From Gordionus sp. m RMFG-2023 (Eukaryota > Nematomorpha > Gordioida > Chordodea > Parachordodidae), in contig NC_088778.1 in the NCBI RefSeq assembly GCF_954871325.1, forward strand, positions 17,387,666-17,451,665: a stretch of 64,000 bases of DNA, read 5' to 3'. This document shows positions 20,763-31,205 of this stretch, in pieces. The notes under the pieces are model-generated. The model made no database searches. It saw only the letters and a list, made by a program, of their open reading frames with translations, and had not been told where the DNA came from. The position numbers were made by a program, and so were the translations under genes. Within the stretch, counting starts at the first letter, position 1. Each line of letters starts with the position of its first letter.

Positions 20763-22610
20763 CAGAGACCTGCAGAGGTACCATTTGCACGGCCCGGCCC
20801 GGTTTTAAATTTTTTAGGCCCGGCCCGGATATTTAAAAAAAAATTTTTACGGCCCTGCCCGGCCAGGATTTAAAAATTTAAGGCCCGGCCCGGATATTTT
20901 TTAAAAAAATTTTTTACGGCCCGCTCGGAATTTTTTAAAATTATATTCGACCTGGTATATACAAAAATTTACCTATAAGGTATTTTACCATATTTTTCAG
21001 CAAGTATTATCGCTTATTATTTAAAAAATGCATGTAAAAAGCTAATATTTTGAGAATATTATATTGAATTTATAAAAGTATAAAACTGTTATTTATAAAA
21101 ATGGATATTTTGAGCATATACTATATTTTATATTGCATTTATAAAAATTAAACTAATATTCATAAAAATGGTAATTATATTTGTCATATAATATATTTTA
21201 TATTGCATTTATAAAAATAAAACTAATATTCATAAAAATGGTAATTATATTTGTCATATAATATATTTTATATTACATTTAAAAAAAATAAAACTAAAAT
21301 TTAATTTATAAAAATGGAAAATATTTTGAGAATATAATATATTGTATTTAATTACTATTTAATTTATAAAATAAAAATAAATCGCTATTTAAAAAAATGC
21401 ATGTATAATAAATAGTATTTTGAAAATATAATCTAATTGCACAATATTAATATAATTTATTTTATAATATAAATTTTTAACAAAAGAAGATAATTGTATT
21501 ATATAATATTGTAAAAAAAAATAATGAAAAATGTTGGATTAAAAACTTTCATGACTCAAGGTAAATATAATAAATGCAATAAATATTTGACAGTTTGCAA
21601 AGTAAAAAACCAGCATGATTGACGAAACCCTATACTCAAGAAAGATATTAAAAGTTCACAAATTATCATGAAGAAAGAGAAGCATATCAACCTTTTCAGG
21701 TTGAAGATTACTTCTTCTTTCTTTAAGTATTCTCCCAGTAGTGGAAAAATTCCGCTCACAGCTTGCACTTAAAGCAGGAATTGCCTATCCACCTTAAATT
21801 TTTTATCTATTATTTATGTAATTATAATATTCATCATCGGGTATTGACATATTACCAGAATTACTATCGCCCCATTTGTCATAAAACGATTCAGTTTGTT
21901 TAACAACAGTCGTAATTTGACTGGTCGATGGTATTTCATTTTCTTCCTGAACCTCTTGTAATTTAATATAATCGTTTATATAGTTTTCCTTCATTTTGCG
22001 ATCTGTCCCTGACTACATACGTAATTGCTTGAATTTGGGACAGAGAAAAAGAGAAATAAAATGATACTTGTGTAAAACAAATTTTTCAATTAAAAAATGC
22101 TTTATATTAAGTAAAATCAATTACAAACTTTAAGAAGTGATAATCCTTTATTTGATTGTTTTGGTAAAATATATTCTAAAAATTTAGATATGAATTATAA
22201 AAAAATATATTAATAATACTTTATTGGGGCTTATTTAAGATATTCCTTTATTTGATTGTTTTGGTAAAATATGTTGTAAAAATTTAGATATGAATTATAA
22301 AAAAATATATTAATACTTTGAATAAATTTGCAGGAAATTAATAATTAGATCGATCTGTGGTTTTTAGGTAGTGTTAACCATCACCCAATATTATATTAAT
22401 CATAACTATAATATAATATAATCTTATAACCATTAACTCATAATGTAAAAATTTTTATAAAAAATATTAAGGCCCGGCCCGGCCGGGGTTTAACAATCTT
22501 AAGCCCGGCCCGGATATATTAAAAAAAATTTTAGGCCCGGCCCGGATATGTTTAAAAAAAATTTTTTAGGCCCGGCCCGGGTATATTTAAAAAATTTAAA
22601 ATACTCTCTG
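20763..22610 (-). mobile_element. hAT element with GGCCCGG-rich ends (copy B)
   Basis: Begins CAGAGACCTGCAGAGGTACC like copy A and ends ACTCTCTG. Flanks are ATAAATTT (20755-20762) and ATAAATAT (22611-22618), 7 of 8 equal. It follows copy A closely over nearly its whole length. Differences include an extra repeat of about 70 bp near 21160-21290, one instead of two copies of the 48-bp block, and loss of about 50 bp inside the transposase fragment. The right end has lost the ATGCAGG word, so its terminal repeat is degraded. Like copy A it is non-autonomous. Confidence 0.9.
21640..21994 (-). pseudogene. hAT transposase C-terminal fragment in copy B
   Basis: Counterpart of 2430-2810. The frame 21994-21803 contains YDKWGDSNSGNMSIPDDEYY. 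Compared with copy A, the bases coding for the FPILAK part are deleted, and the next readable piece resumes at AIPALSASCERNF. Changes relative to A in the ACERNF-RIL region confirm that neither copy is under protein selection. Confidence 0.8.
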
Positions 22611-22784
22611 ATAAATATCTTATACTTGTTTGGAATAAATTATTACCATGCTTTTATATTAATGCATATACAAGTAATTTATTATATTTTATATAAACTA
22701 ATAAAAATATATTTCATATTTGTTCCAGGTTTATTTTTTTATTAAAATTAACCTCCTATCTTGTAAAAATATTTTATGACTATA

Positions 22785-22865
22785 TATAGACTAAGGTAAC
22801 CCGGCCGAAGGCCGGACAAAAGCGGGCTGAAGGCCCGCCCAAAATGGGGTCCGGTTACGAAGCTC
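22785..22865. other. GC-rich hairpin-forming patch
   Basis: In A/T surroundings, about 70 bases are rich in G and C: GGCCGAAGGCC, then GCGGGCTGAAGGCCCGC, then GGGGTCCGGTTACG, the last complementary to GTAACCCGG at the start. Two small hairpins with GAA loops are enclosed by a longer inverted pair (GTAACCCGG and CCGGTTAC). It may be a tiny foldback insertion; no family is recognised. Confidence 0.5.
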
Positions 22866-22925
22866 TTAGTAATTTTTTAATTCCCCCCCCTTTTAGGAAA
22901 ATCCTGGCTACGCCTATGATCTATA

Positions 22926-23840
22926 GGGGAAATGTGCCATGAATGGCCATGTTTTTGATTTTTTGAAAAAAAGGTATTAAAAATTTATGTTTGACCAAAC
23001 AAATTTTATATCAATGTGTAGTTTAAATATTAATCTTTAAAATAAAATTTGAATAAAAGCTCTATGCATAATACTTTATGAGCTAAATGAGATTATGTGA
23101 AAGTTGTTTTTCTGTATGTATTGACTGGCCATATACTATGTGATAACTGGTCATAATATATTATTTAAGAATTTTATTATAAATATGAAATAATACAATA
23201 TGAAATACTTTTAAAAGACCTATGTTAATGTTAATACATTTTTTAGTTATATAAAAAATTAATTATACACTAATTTAATTAGTATTAAAATCTCAATTTA
23301 TTAACACATCTATTTAATGATAATATTATAAATTAACATCTTAATTATCATTTTATAAACATTCTTAAGCTTGTTTATCATTATACTTCACCAAATGATG
23401 TTTTGCAAGAGCTTTTCATTTTAATATTAATATGTGAATGTGCGAATTGTGGCCAATCAATACATGGCCAGTCAATACTCACCTCTCTATTATTATTAAA
23501 CACCTTTATATGTCTATTAAATAAAGCTTTTAAAGTCTAATTTTTTGTGTGAACAATGCTAAATGCCTAAGGATAATATTTATATAAAATATCAGTAATC
23601 TAAATTAGTAATTTTTCACCAAACAATAAAATGTGTAACGTGATTTTACCAGAAAGGGGTACTAATAACAGTTTATTTGAAATATTTTTTTATTGAATTG
23701 CTCTATTCAATAAACGAACTTAGGTAAGATACATATCATAAATATACACATTTTGACCAATTTTGAGAGAAATTGGTCCAATAGATAAAAAGTTAAAGGG
23801 TAGTGCAGTCTTCACACATGGCCATTTGCACATTTTCCCT
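22926..23840. mobile_element. TA-flanked TIR element with TGGCCA words
   Basis: Left end GGGGAAATGTGCCATGAATG and right end CATGGCCATTTGCACATTTTCCC form inverted repeats, with TA just outside each (mariner-like). Subterminal TGGCCA words recur: 'gactggccatatac', 'gtggccaatcaat', 'atggccagtcaat'. No transposase is readable in its about 915 bp. It lies directly beside the right flank of the element at 17588-22918, within the hAT element 17205-24696. Confidence 0.6.
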
Positions 23841-23889
23841 ACATATGATTTTATATGTAATGGAACCTGTTATTACTACTCATTTTAGA

Positions 23890-24420
23890 ACATTTGGGAT
23901 ATCTCACTCTTTCAATAACTATTATAATATTAAAACTTAAAACAATTGCTTTAAATAATTTCAGGCTTTGTAAGCCACTTGTTAATCCATTCCTGCAAGA
24001 CATAGAAAAAAAGGTATACAGTGAAATATTGTTTACAATTTATATTTTGATTATATTTACTTTCAATAGATTCGAACACATCTTTAAAGATGAATATACT
24101 ACTATCAGAAATAATTCATCCGCTATTTAAATTGAACTGACTCTGGATAAAATTATAGGTCTACGAAGTTAGAAAGCTTGAACTTATTTCCAGTTTGAGA
24201 AAATATCTTTACAAAGAAAAGGTAGATTTTGATTCCTTTTTAAAACAACAAACATACCAGATTATTTTCTGATTAAGATTATAAGGATTATTCTTTAATT
24301 ATTATAAATTCCCCCAATTACAATTTTTATTTATTAAATATAACACAACCCTCCCATCCTCTGCACTAGTTGAACGTGTGTTTAGCACGGCGAAAGATGT
24401 GTTAAGCACTCTTGTTTTTG
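23890..24420 (+). pseudogene. hAT transposase C-terminal part of the 17205-24696 element
   Basis: Frames on the + strand give KPLVNPFLQDIEKK (about 23965-24013), then RFEHIFKDEYTTI (about 24068-24108), then SALVERVFSTAKDVLS (about 24363-24410). These are the hAT order 'i...i..RF..lf.d....iAA.l.P.fKl.W' followed by the dimerisation motif 's..vER.FS.a..vls'. Between QDIEKK and RFEHIF lies 'aggtatacag...caatag', which could be a spliced intron of about 57 bp. No frame covers the DDE catalytic residues, and the motif ends in a stop soon after. Confidence 0.75.
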
Positions 24421-24704
24421 TTTATCTGATCAAAATTCTGAAAATCATTGGTAAAAACTAAAAAAAATATAATAGTATTTTATCTTATAATATATTATTT
24501 TTATATAATTTTATTTACATTATATAGGGAATTTTTTATATAATATTTAATTTTTCAAGTAACGAATAACGTGTTACTTTCTGAATATCCAGTAGCATTC
24601 TTTTTTTTTTCGTAAGGTAACGAGCAATGGTAACGCGTTCCTTTTTTTTGACGTAACGAGTAACGCGTTTCTTTTTAAGTAGCGTTTACAGCACTAATTT
24701 AGAT

Positions 24705-25010
24705 ATATTGGATTTTATAAAAAAAATTAAACAATCATGATACTTTCTTCAAATTTGTAAGTTTTATTTTAACCCCAAGTCCAAAATGATATTGATCTTG
24801 AGGTGCTACTTATTTAAAAGTTGATGGAGGTCATATTGAAATGTTAGAAAGTTTTCAACGATTAAAAATGGGTTTTTAAAGTATAACACATTGTTCGTTA
24901 TCACCTGTAGAAGTACTATTTAGGATTGCTAAATATATATAATAGAACACATTTTTATAAGGATAATTTGTTGATCATAGGGTAAAATATCTTCAAGTGT
25001 CAATGTCCAT
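24705..25010. other. AT-rich stretch, nothing identified
   Basis: No frame, repeat or RNA-like signal supported. Confidence 0.45.
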
Positions 25011-25201
25011 TGCCCTGATCCCGGCCTAAGGACACTGACCGGGCTTAATTTTTTACCCGGGCCGAATATTTAAAATCGTTATTATTATCTATAAAAATTA
25101 AAAGGAAATTTAATATAATATATTCAAAAAAATATAAAACGCTAGGTTCGAATTTTTTTAAAAAATCCGGGACGTGCAAATGGTACATCTGCAGGCCTCT
25201 G
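25011..25201. mobile_element. Fragment of a GGCCCGG-type hAT element (right end)
   Basis: Ends with GTGCAAATGGTACATCTGCA then GGCCTCTG, the complement of the CAGAGACCTGCAGAGGTACC end of copies A and B with a few changes. Words such as CCCGGGCCG and GACCGGGC lie upstream. A left terminus and target duplication were not found, so it is truncated or strongly diverged. Confidence 0.6.
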
Positions 25202-26971
25202 ATATTATTCAATCATAAAAAATTTATTTTTATTTTTAATGATTTATAATCAAATCCTACTTAAATTTTTTATTATACTAAAGAAGAATTGTAATTATGT
25301 AATTATAAATACCTTAGAAAATCATGATAACATGTAATTAGTAATTAATTACCGCTTTTAGAAAAGGATTTAATAATTATAATTATTTATAAAAATTTTA
25401 TAAGTAATAGTAATTGGGAATTAATTAAAATTTTTGAGTAATTATACCCATCCCTGGTCTGGGTTAGCATTAATGTTATTGATTCAACATCTTTATCGTA
25501 ATTAACATTTTGAGAATATTTGACCGATCAAAGTGACCGATTGCCTACCCTGATAAAAACAGATGATAACGATTTTATTAATAAAATTTTTAAGTTATCT
25601 GAATTTTCGTAATTAAGTTTACACAATATTTCATGTTTTGCTGATAATTATTAGATGATGCTATTAAATTTAATAGTATTTCTAATTTTAATATAGAATA
25701 TATTTGATCTAGATTTTAAAAAAATATCTTTTATGATACACATAGAAGAGATATAATCATAGGATCTAGGTTATATATTCCCGAAAAGGCATTGTTTAAA
25801 AAAATCTGTTTTCTTAATTAACATTTTGATTCACGCAAATAATATAAAATTACTCCTTTACTATCAATTTTTTAAATATTATTATTAAAAAATTTGAAAA
25901 AAAAGTAGAATTTCACAATTTATAAATAAAATAAGCTTTGATCGAGTATTATTATTTTTTTTACAGCGTTCGAAATTTATTCCATGGTCATCCAAGGCCC
26001 TTTTATAATATTATACAATTATATATTGGTTTCATGAACTGATAAGTTGTTGAATAAATATGGAATTGGTTTTAGAAGACATAAGTTTTAAACCAATGAT
26101 GAGGACTGCAAATCTAAGGGTGCCTTTTCTATCAAAACCTGATGCCCAAATCAGAGGGTGGAAATAAAAGCAATTTGATTTTAATCGCGAATAAAATTAG
26201 TTGTTTTCAAAAAAAATTATTTGGATTTAATTATATTTTAATATTTTGTAGATTTTTTTTTACTCAATATTTTAAGCAAAATTTTTTTGGAGATCAAAAA
26301 ATTGAAGATTTTTATAAAGGAGATCAAGATCTTTTTTAAAATATTTGTGATTTCATCAAAAATTTTTAAGCATAAAAATCACAAGATTTACTCATATAAG
26401 ATTTTTTACGAAAAATATTTGAAATTTTAGGCAAAATTTGATCTTAAATCCTATTTAAGCATTCTCAAAAAAAAACTTCAGAGTTCAAAAATCTTTATAG
26501 ATTTTTTATTTTAAAGAAAATTTCAAACTGTTTTAAATATAGAACAAATCCATCAAAATTTCAAAACCTACTCCAGAAATTTTTATGTTTATTAGAAAGT
26601 AAAATATCTATTTAATTGAATCCTTGAAACCTCGGAAAGCCCCCCCCCCCTTCATAAATAAATTCCTCTTTTCTAGCAAATATTGATGACTAGCAGTGAT
26701 GAAATCCGTTTCTAACATGAAGAAATGATGTGCAGACTTTTTAGCAAAATCTCTTCAAATTTATGCATAGGAACTGGTAAAATTATATTAAACGTTCAGG
26801 TCACACATGTTATCGGAAAAATCGATAAAAAGAACTCAAAGGAATCATATATCTTTGTGTAATATGAAAAAATATTCTAAATAATTATCACTATGCCAGG
26901 ATAGAATTATTCCCTCATCCATTATATATTTATATTGATTTCGTAAAATCTGTTATGAACGCGATTTAAAC
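25202..26971. other. AT-rich intergenic sequence, one hAT-like end
   Basis: No gene. At 25430-25458 'gtaattatacccatccctg' has the look of a hAT right terminus (complement CAGGGATGGGTATAATTAC), with 'gtaattaattaccgctttta' about 100 bp to its left. No duplication was found. A run of eleven C stands at 26640. The 65-codon + strand frame at 26142-26339 is low-complexity Phe/Lys/Ile and has no domain. Confidence 0.45.
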
Positions 26972-27340
26972 TAGTGATCTGCATCGGGCCTAATTTTTCA
27001 AGCCCGGCCCGGCCCGAAATTTTTTCCAAAAAGTTTTGCCTGGCCCGGCCCGAACCCGAAATTTTTTTTAAAAAGTTTTGCCGGCCGGCCTGAACCCAAT
27101 TTTTTTTTGAAAAAATATACCGGCCCAGCCCGAATTTATTTAAATATAGAAATTAATTTTTATAATTACTCAAAATAAACGATATATGTTATATGGCGTC
27201 TAGTTTCTATAAATAAAATTAAATATTTTTATTAAACATAAAAAATTCAACATAAAATTGATAAAATTAGATATATTTAAAAAAATTTAAAGAACCGGCC
27301 CGAAGTCCGTTCGGGCCGGGCCTACTTTTGCAGATCTCTA
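26972..27340. mobile_element. hAT MITE with GGCCCGG ends, 369 bp
   Basis: Starts TAGTGATCTGCATCGGGCC and ends TTTTGCAGATCTCTA, with a perfect 8-bp duplication ATTTAAAC at 26964-26971 and 27341-27348. Both halves contain GCCCGGCCCGG words. The end sequence is a TAG-starting relative of the CAGAGACCTGCA ends of the larger elements, so it looks like an internally deleted member of a sister family. Confidence 0.92.
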
Positions 27341-28079
27341 ATTTAAACTATCATTGGTATAATTATTAATATTATTATTTTTTTAATTAAGGGATCATAG
27401 GGTAATCAAAGGGTATTTTTACCATTTGTCAAAGAGTGCTTTTAGCATTTGTCATATATACACATAGAAAATTCAGAAGCTAGGCCTGGGAAGCCAATAC
27501 AAAACCGATGAAACACTAAGCTTGTTTTGTGGCATGATTGATGGCTTAGCTTTTGTTCCTTTATGTGATATGATATGGCCTAAAGGCTGAATTGGGTGGG
27601 TTTTAGCCCGTCCACACACTGAGCTGGTTTAAATTTAAAGAACGGGTGGGTGAGTTAAGAATAATATTGAAACTATGGGCGGACGGGCGGTTTATAAAAT
27701 ATACAACTTTTATTTGTTATTTAAAATCATTTAAGTAAACATTTAAAAAAATATATATGCTCCCTGAAATTTCAACATTTTTAATACCAAAGTACCAATA
27801 ATAACTGAAGATGTTGCAGCCCTAAGAAATTAATTATAAAAAATATATCGAAAATATGTTCGATTTGATTTGCATGGAAGAATATAACATCAAGATGAAA
27901 ATCTGATTTTACCCGTTTTCCCAAAAGCAAAGAGAATTCAAATTAAAGATGATTAAATTTTTTATAAAAAACGATTACAATTTACAATAAAAATATAAAC
28001 TCTATAAAAATAAAATATATATTATTATTTATTTTTTTTAAAAAGAGTTAATAAAATAATGTAATATGTTAAAAATTGA

Positions 28080-28980
28080 ACATGAGGAGTTACATCTAGG
28101 TTATGGCACCGTGGATTGATTATACTATCAGACCTACTAAGTTCCAATGAAATTCGTTGACGTTGGTAAAAACCTTACTAAGGATAACCCAAAATTAAGC
28201 GCATTTTTTGGCCGAGTGCCTTGAAAAAATCTTTTGCTCTGGGTCCAAAAGCACCGATTATATCAGAAACAATGGGGGTTAGAGTAATATTAGGACTGCT
28301 ATTGTATTTATTAATTTTTCTAATTTCCGCTCTCTAAGGAATTAGAATAGGTTCCAAAGTTGATGAAATATTAGCTGAACGGAGAGTTCTAGCAATAATT
28401 AATTTATTGTTTGGTGGCGTGGATGGCGGACTTTAGAGAAACGGCAGTGAAGGGTGTGATGACCTAGACTGTCAGGGAGCTGCCATAGTTTGCAAGATGA
28501 GGGTGTGACGATATCACAGCCTAAACAAAGACCTATTCCTATCCGAAGTTCTACGTTGGAAAGAAGCAAACCAAGGTTGTTAGGGATAGTCTCAAGCCAT
28601 TCATAGCCTATGTTGAATTGTTGATGGAGAATTACTACTTTGATTTATGGGAGGTGATATCTGGGTTAAAGATCGAGGAAATGCCATCCAAGGTATCGTT
28701 AGAGTAAAGGAATTCAGCGGAATGCTGGATTAAAGGTAAGTCCCAAACTTGTTGTTTGGAGGATAAAGGCAATGGAGCATTTGGGGGTTTGACTTCCATA
28801 GGTTTAGTATCAACTCCAGATGGGGATCTAGTGGTAAAAATGTTAGTAATTGTTTGAATTTTGGTGCATGATGAGAGAAAAGCTGCAATACTCAGTGAGG
28901 CGGGGATCGAAAAATGCAATGTTTGAAATAGATAGCATCCATGTCAAAATTAAACAACAACAGATGGGAAGTCAAATTTT
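28080..28980 (-). pseudogene. Probable LINE C-terminal remnant, GC-richer block
   Basis: This block has clearly more G and C than its surroundings. On the - strand a 94-codon frame (28919-28635) starts MHFSIPASLSIAAFLSSCTK and has no domain I know. Further on, about 28290-28200, another frame reads TPIVSDIIGAFGPRAKDFFK and then ALGQKMRLILGYP. That resembles the C-terminal 'P.v.d.lGa.....k.fl...G.r......g.p' tail of some animal non-LTR retrotransposons. The reverse transcriptase itself is not present. The assignment rests on one weak motif, so another origin is possible. Confidence 0.35.
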
Positions 28981-29164
28981 AAGATACTTAGTTTAGTTTA
29001 AGTCTACAATTTATAAACAATTACTTTTTTAAAATTTATTATTAATGGTTTCACTTTTTATTTAAATATCTCACTTGATTAGAGGATATATTTCAAACGG
29101 ATATCCTACTTTGATGGAGACGATAAGAAAAAGATTTATCTTAGTAATCAAGATTAGCTAGAAA

Positions 29165-29250
29165 AATATTTACAATTCCAACAACCAGTGCTTCTTCTGA
29201 ACGAGGAATTAGCATTGCTGGAAGGTTTTTAGTATCAATAAATATTGATT
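29165..29250 (+). pseudogene. hAT dimerisation motif
   Basis: The + strand frame reads KIFTIPTTSASSERGISIAG then RFLVSINIDFI. This is the hAT core 'iP.tSa.sER.fS.aG', with G in place of the usual V/I/N-F position. No other transposase part is readable in the enclosing element at 27581-29574. Confidence 0.7.
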
Positions 29251-29589
29251 TTATATTATTACTTAAATATTCTTATCCGTAATTTAAAATACATATTTTT
29301 TATGCATAATATAGCAATTTCCTAAATTATAAAACTTTTTTATAGGGATGTAGCCCTGAAACTAAATAATTTTTTTTATTATACTTAAAAAAATTGAAAG
29401 AATAAGCTTTTAAATTTTATATGGGCAAAATATTTTTGTAAATAAAGGGCGGATGGGTAAAAAATTTTAGACCAAAGGGCGGGCGAATATATTTTTTTTA
29501 AATTATGGGCGGGTTGAGCTGACGGGTTATTTTTTAAAAATATTATACGGGCTTGTGCCCATTGCAGATCTCTAATATGGTTAATGCAA

Positions 29590-29940
29590 TGACGTTCTTA
29601 AGAACGGTTACTATTAACAATAGAAAAGATATTCTCGATTATTTCGATAAAAAATTATATCAAGGGAATCGCAAGGGGCAATTCTCAATCCCAGACAGAC
29701 ACTTGCCTCGATTCCCACAAGAAACCTAGTACTATATCTGACAAAAAACGCATCAATAATCAATGTGATGGATGGAACAATCGTTTTTCTAAAGTTGAAA
29801 ATAAACACCCATCATTTTGGGTATTGATTAAAAAATGAGACGGGACCAAACTCGAAAGATGATCCATTGGTAAATGGGCACCGAGTAAAAAATTGCAGTT
29901 CGGTGTGCGCAGTATGTTAGATTTCATTAGAACGATTGTT
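29590..29940 (+). pseudogene. MULE transposase C-terminal remnant
   Basis: Frames on the + strand give GQFSIPDRHLPRFPQET (about 29675-29730) and then NQCDGWNNRFSKVENKHPSF followed by WVLIKK (about 29757-29835). This matches the MULE region after the catalytic domain: 'f....P.....n.....t.N..EgwN..f......hP..w.fI..l..e'. A stop and frame change lie between the two. No terminal repeats could be tied to it. Confidence 0.6.
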
Positions 29941-31098
29941 TTTAATATTAGATGTCCTTTATAATAATTATTATTTGATATTTATTGTGTATAGCCTTAC
30001 CTATTACAATAAAACTGTCTTATTACAATATAATATTTAGTCAAGTTTAGTTTACTTAATATCGTAATTGTGGATGAATAATATTTTATTGAAAAAATAA
30101 TTATAGGAAAAATTTTTACGAAAATTAAAAATCCAACTTTTTTTTACAGGGCCAAGGGTTTTTTTTCTTATTACCATTTCATCCTTTGCTTCTTAATTAG
30201 CTTCTATTATAAAAGCAGGGATTTGTTTTTATGAATTTTATCCTTAGAGTAGAATTTGGATTCAATTACTGTCTTATGGACTTTAGATTTCATTGATCTC
30301 TTACCAATTTTATTTTCAGCTAAATGCTCCTTTATACATAATTTAAATTTTTTATCTTCAAAATTTTATTGTGGGAATTCCTTCTCTTTATTTATATTTA
30401 TGTTAGATTAGGTAAATTAACTTTATTATCATTAACCTCTTTGATTATTAAACTAGAAAGTGATTTTATTATTTTAAAAATTTACATTATTATTAATTTG
30501 AATTAATGCTGTAGAAATTAATCCATAATTTTTAGTTGTTATCATAACATTTCAAAATATCTAATACAATATATGTTAATATTATTTTGTTCTTTACCAT
30601 ATAAACTATTTATTATAAGGTTGCGTTTATATATGAGCCATATATGGGAATAATTATCAGGTACAAGTTAGCTTTATTTTTGTTTTTGCTTTACTAATAT
30701 ATTTTTTATAGATAAAGGTATTGGATGTGTATATTTTTAATATTTATAATCAAAAATCTATTTTATAGTATCTTTTTTAATATTGAGCTTGAAAATAAAG
30801 ATTTATTGATGAAAATCATGTTCAATTATAAAACAAAAATTATTGGTCCTAATCGTTGGTTCAACTTCATAGAACTGATGAGATATAATCAGGCGCGTAG
30901 TCAGGAAATTTCTATAGGAGTGGTGAGGGGGTGCGTAATAATTTTTGATAAAACTAATCATCATATGAAATTTATTATTACCAATTCTATTAAAAAATAA
31001 GAATTTCGGACACATTAAAAAATATTGGGAAAAACAATATTTAAGAAAAAATATAATATTGTTAAAAAAATTTATAGTAAATTTAAATATAGGTATGT
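29941..31098. other. AT-rich intergenic sequence
   Basis: No gene. A relic resembling the CATAGGCGT terminus of the element at 17588 is visible at 30893-30930 ('caggcgcgtagtcaggaaat', then a short G run). Overlapping short frames on both strands at 30725-31015 follow from this repeat and have no domain. Confidence 0.45.
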
Positions 31099-31205
31099 AA
31101 ATAACAATAAATATGATTATTTACAATGTTATGTTAAATAACAATAAATATGATTATTTACAATGTTATGTTAAATAACAATAAATATGATTATTTATGT
31201 TAAAT
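31099..31205 (+). repeat. Tandem repeat, 37-bp unit, about three copies
   Basis: The unit 'aaataacaataaatatgatt' plus 'atttacaatgttatgtt' is repeated nearly perfectly, the third copy being incomplete. Confidence 0.9.

Larger units (their letters stand above)
17588..22918. mobile_element. TIR element CATAGGCGT, G/C-homopolymer ends
   Basis: Starts CATAGGCGTTGCCATG, followed by a run of G; ends with a C run, then 'aatcctggctacgcctatg'. Flanks are ATCTATAC (17580-17587) and ATCTATAG (22919-22926), 7 of 8 bases equal, which is consistent with an 8-bp hAT-type duplication. No transposase is visible. It contains the palindromic element 18442-20728 and the hAT copy 20763-22610. A single relic of a similar end is at 30893 ('caggcgcgtagtcaggaaat'). 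Confidence 0.75.
17205..24696 (+). mobile_element. hAT element with GTAACG-rich ends, containing four others
   Basis: Starts TAGTGCTGAAAAGTAACG and ends GTAGCGTTTACAGCACTA, with a perfect 8-bp duplication ATTTAGAT at 17197-17204 and 24697-24704. Both ends carry many GTAACG/CGTTAC words (for example 17218-17340 and 24560-24690). The interior holds C-terminal hAT transposase pieces at 23890-24420 on the + strand. Nested inside are the element at 17588-22918 (itself carrying 18442-20728 and 20763-22610) and the TA-flanked element at 22926-23840. Without these the element would be roughly 1.2 kb. A related left end is at 47593. Confidence 0.9.
27581..29574 (+). mobile_element. hAT element with GGGCGG-rich ends
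   Basis: The right end CCCATTGCAGATCTCTA is a TAGAGATCTGCA-type terminus; the left end TAAAGGCTGAATTGGG is a diverged partner. Flanks are ATATGGCC (27573-27580) and ATATGGTT (29575-29582), 6 of 8 equal. Words such as GGGCGGACGGGCGG on the left and GGGCGGGCG, GGGCGGGTTGAGC on the right fill the ends. Inside are a hAT dimerisation motif near 29165-29240 and a GC-richer LINE-like block at 28080-28980, probably a separate insertion. Confidence 0.65.
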
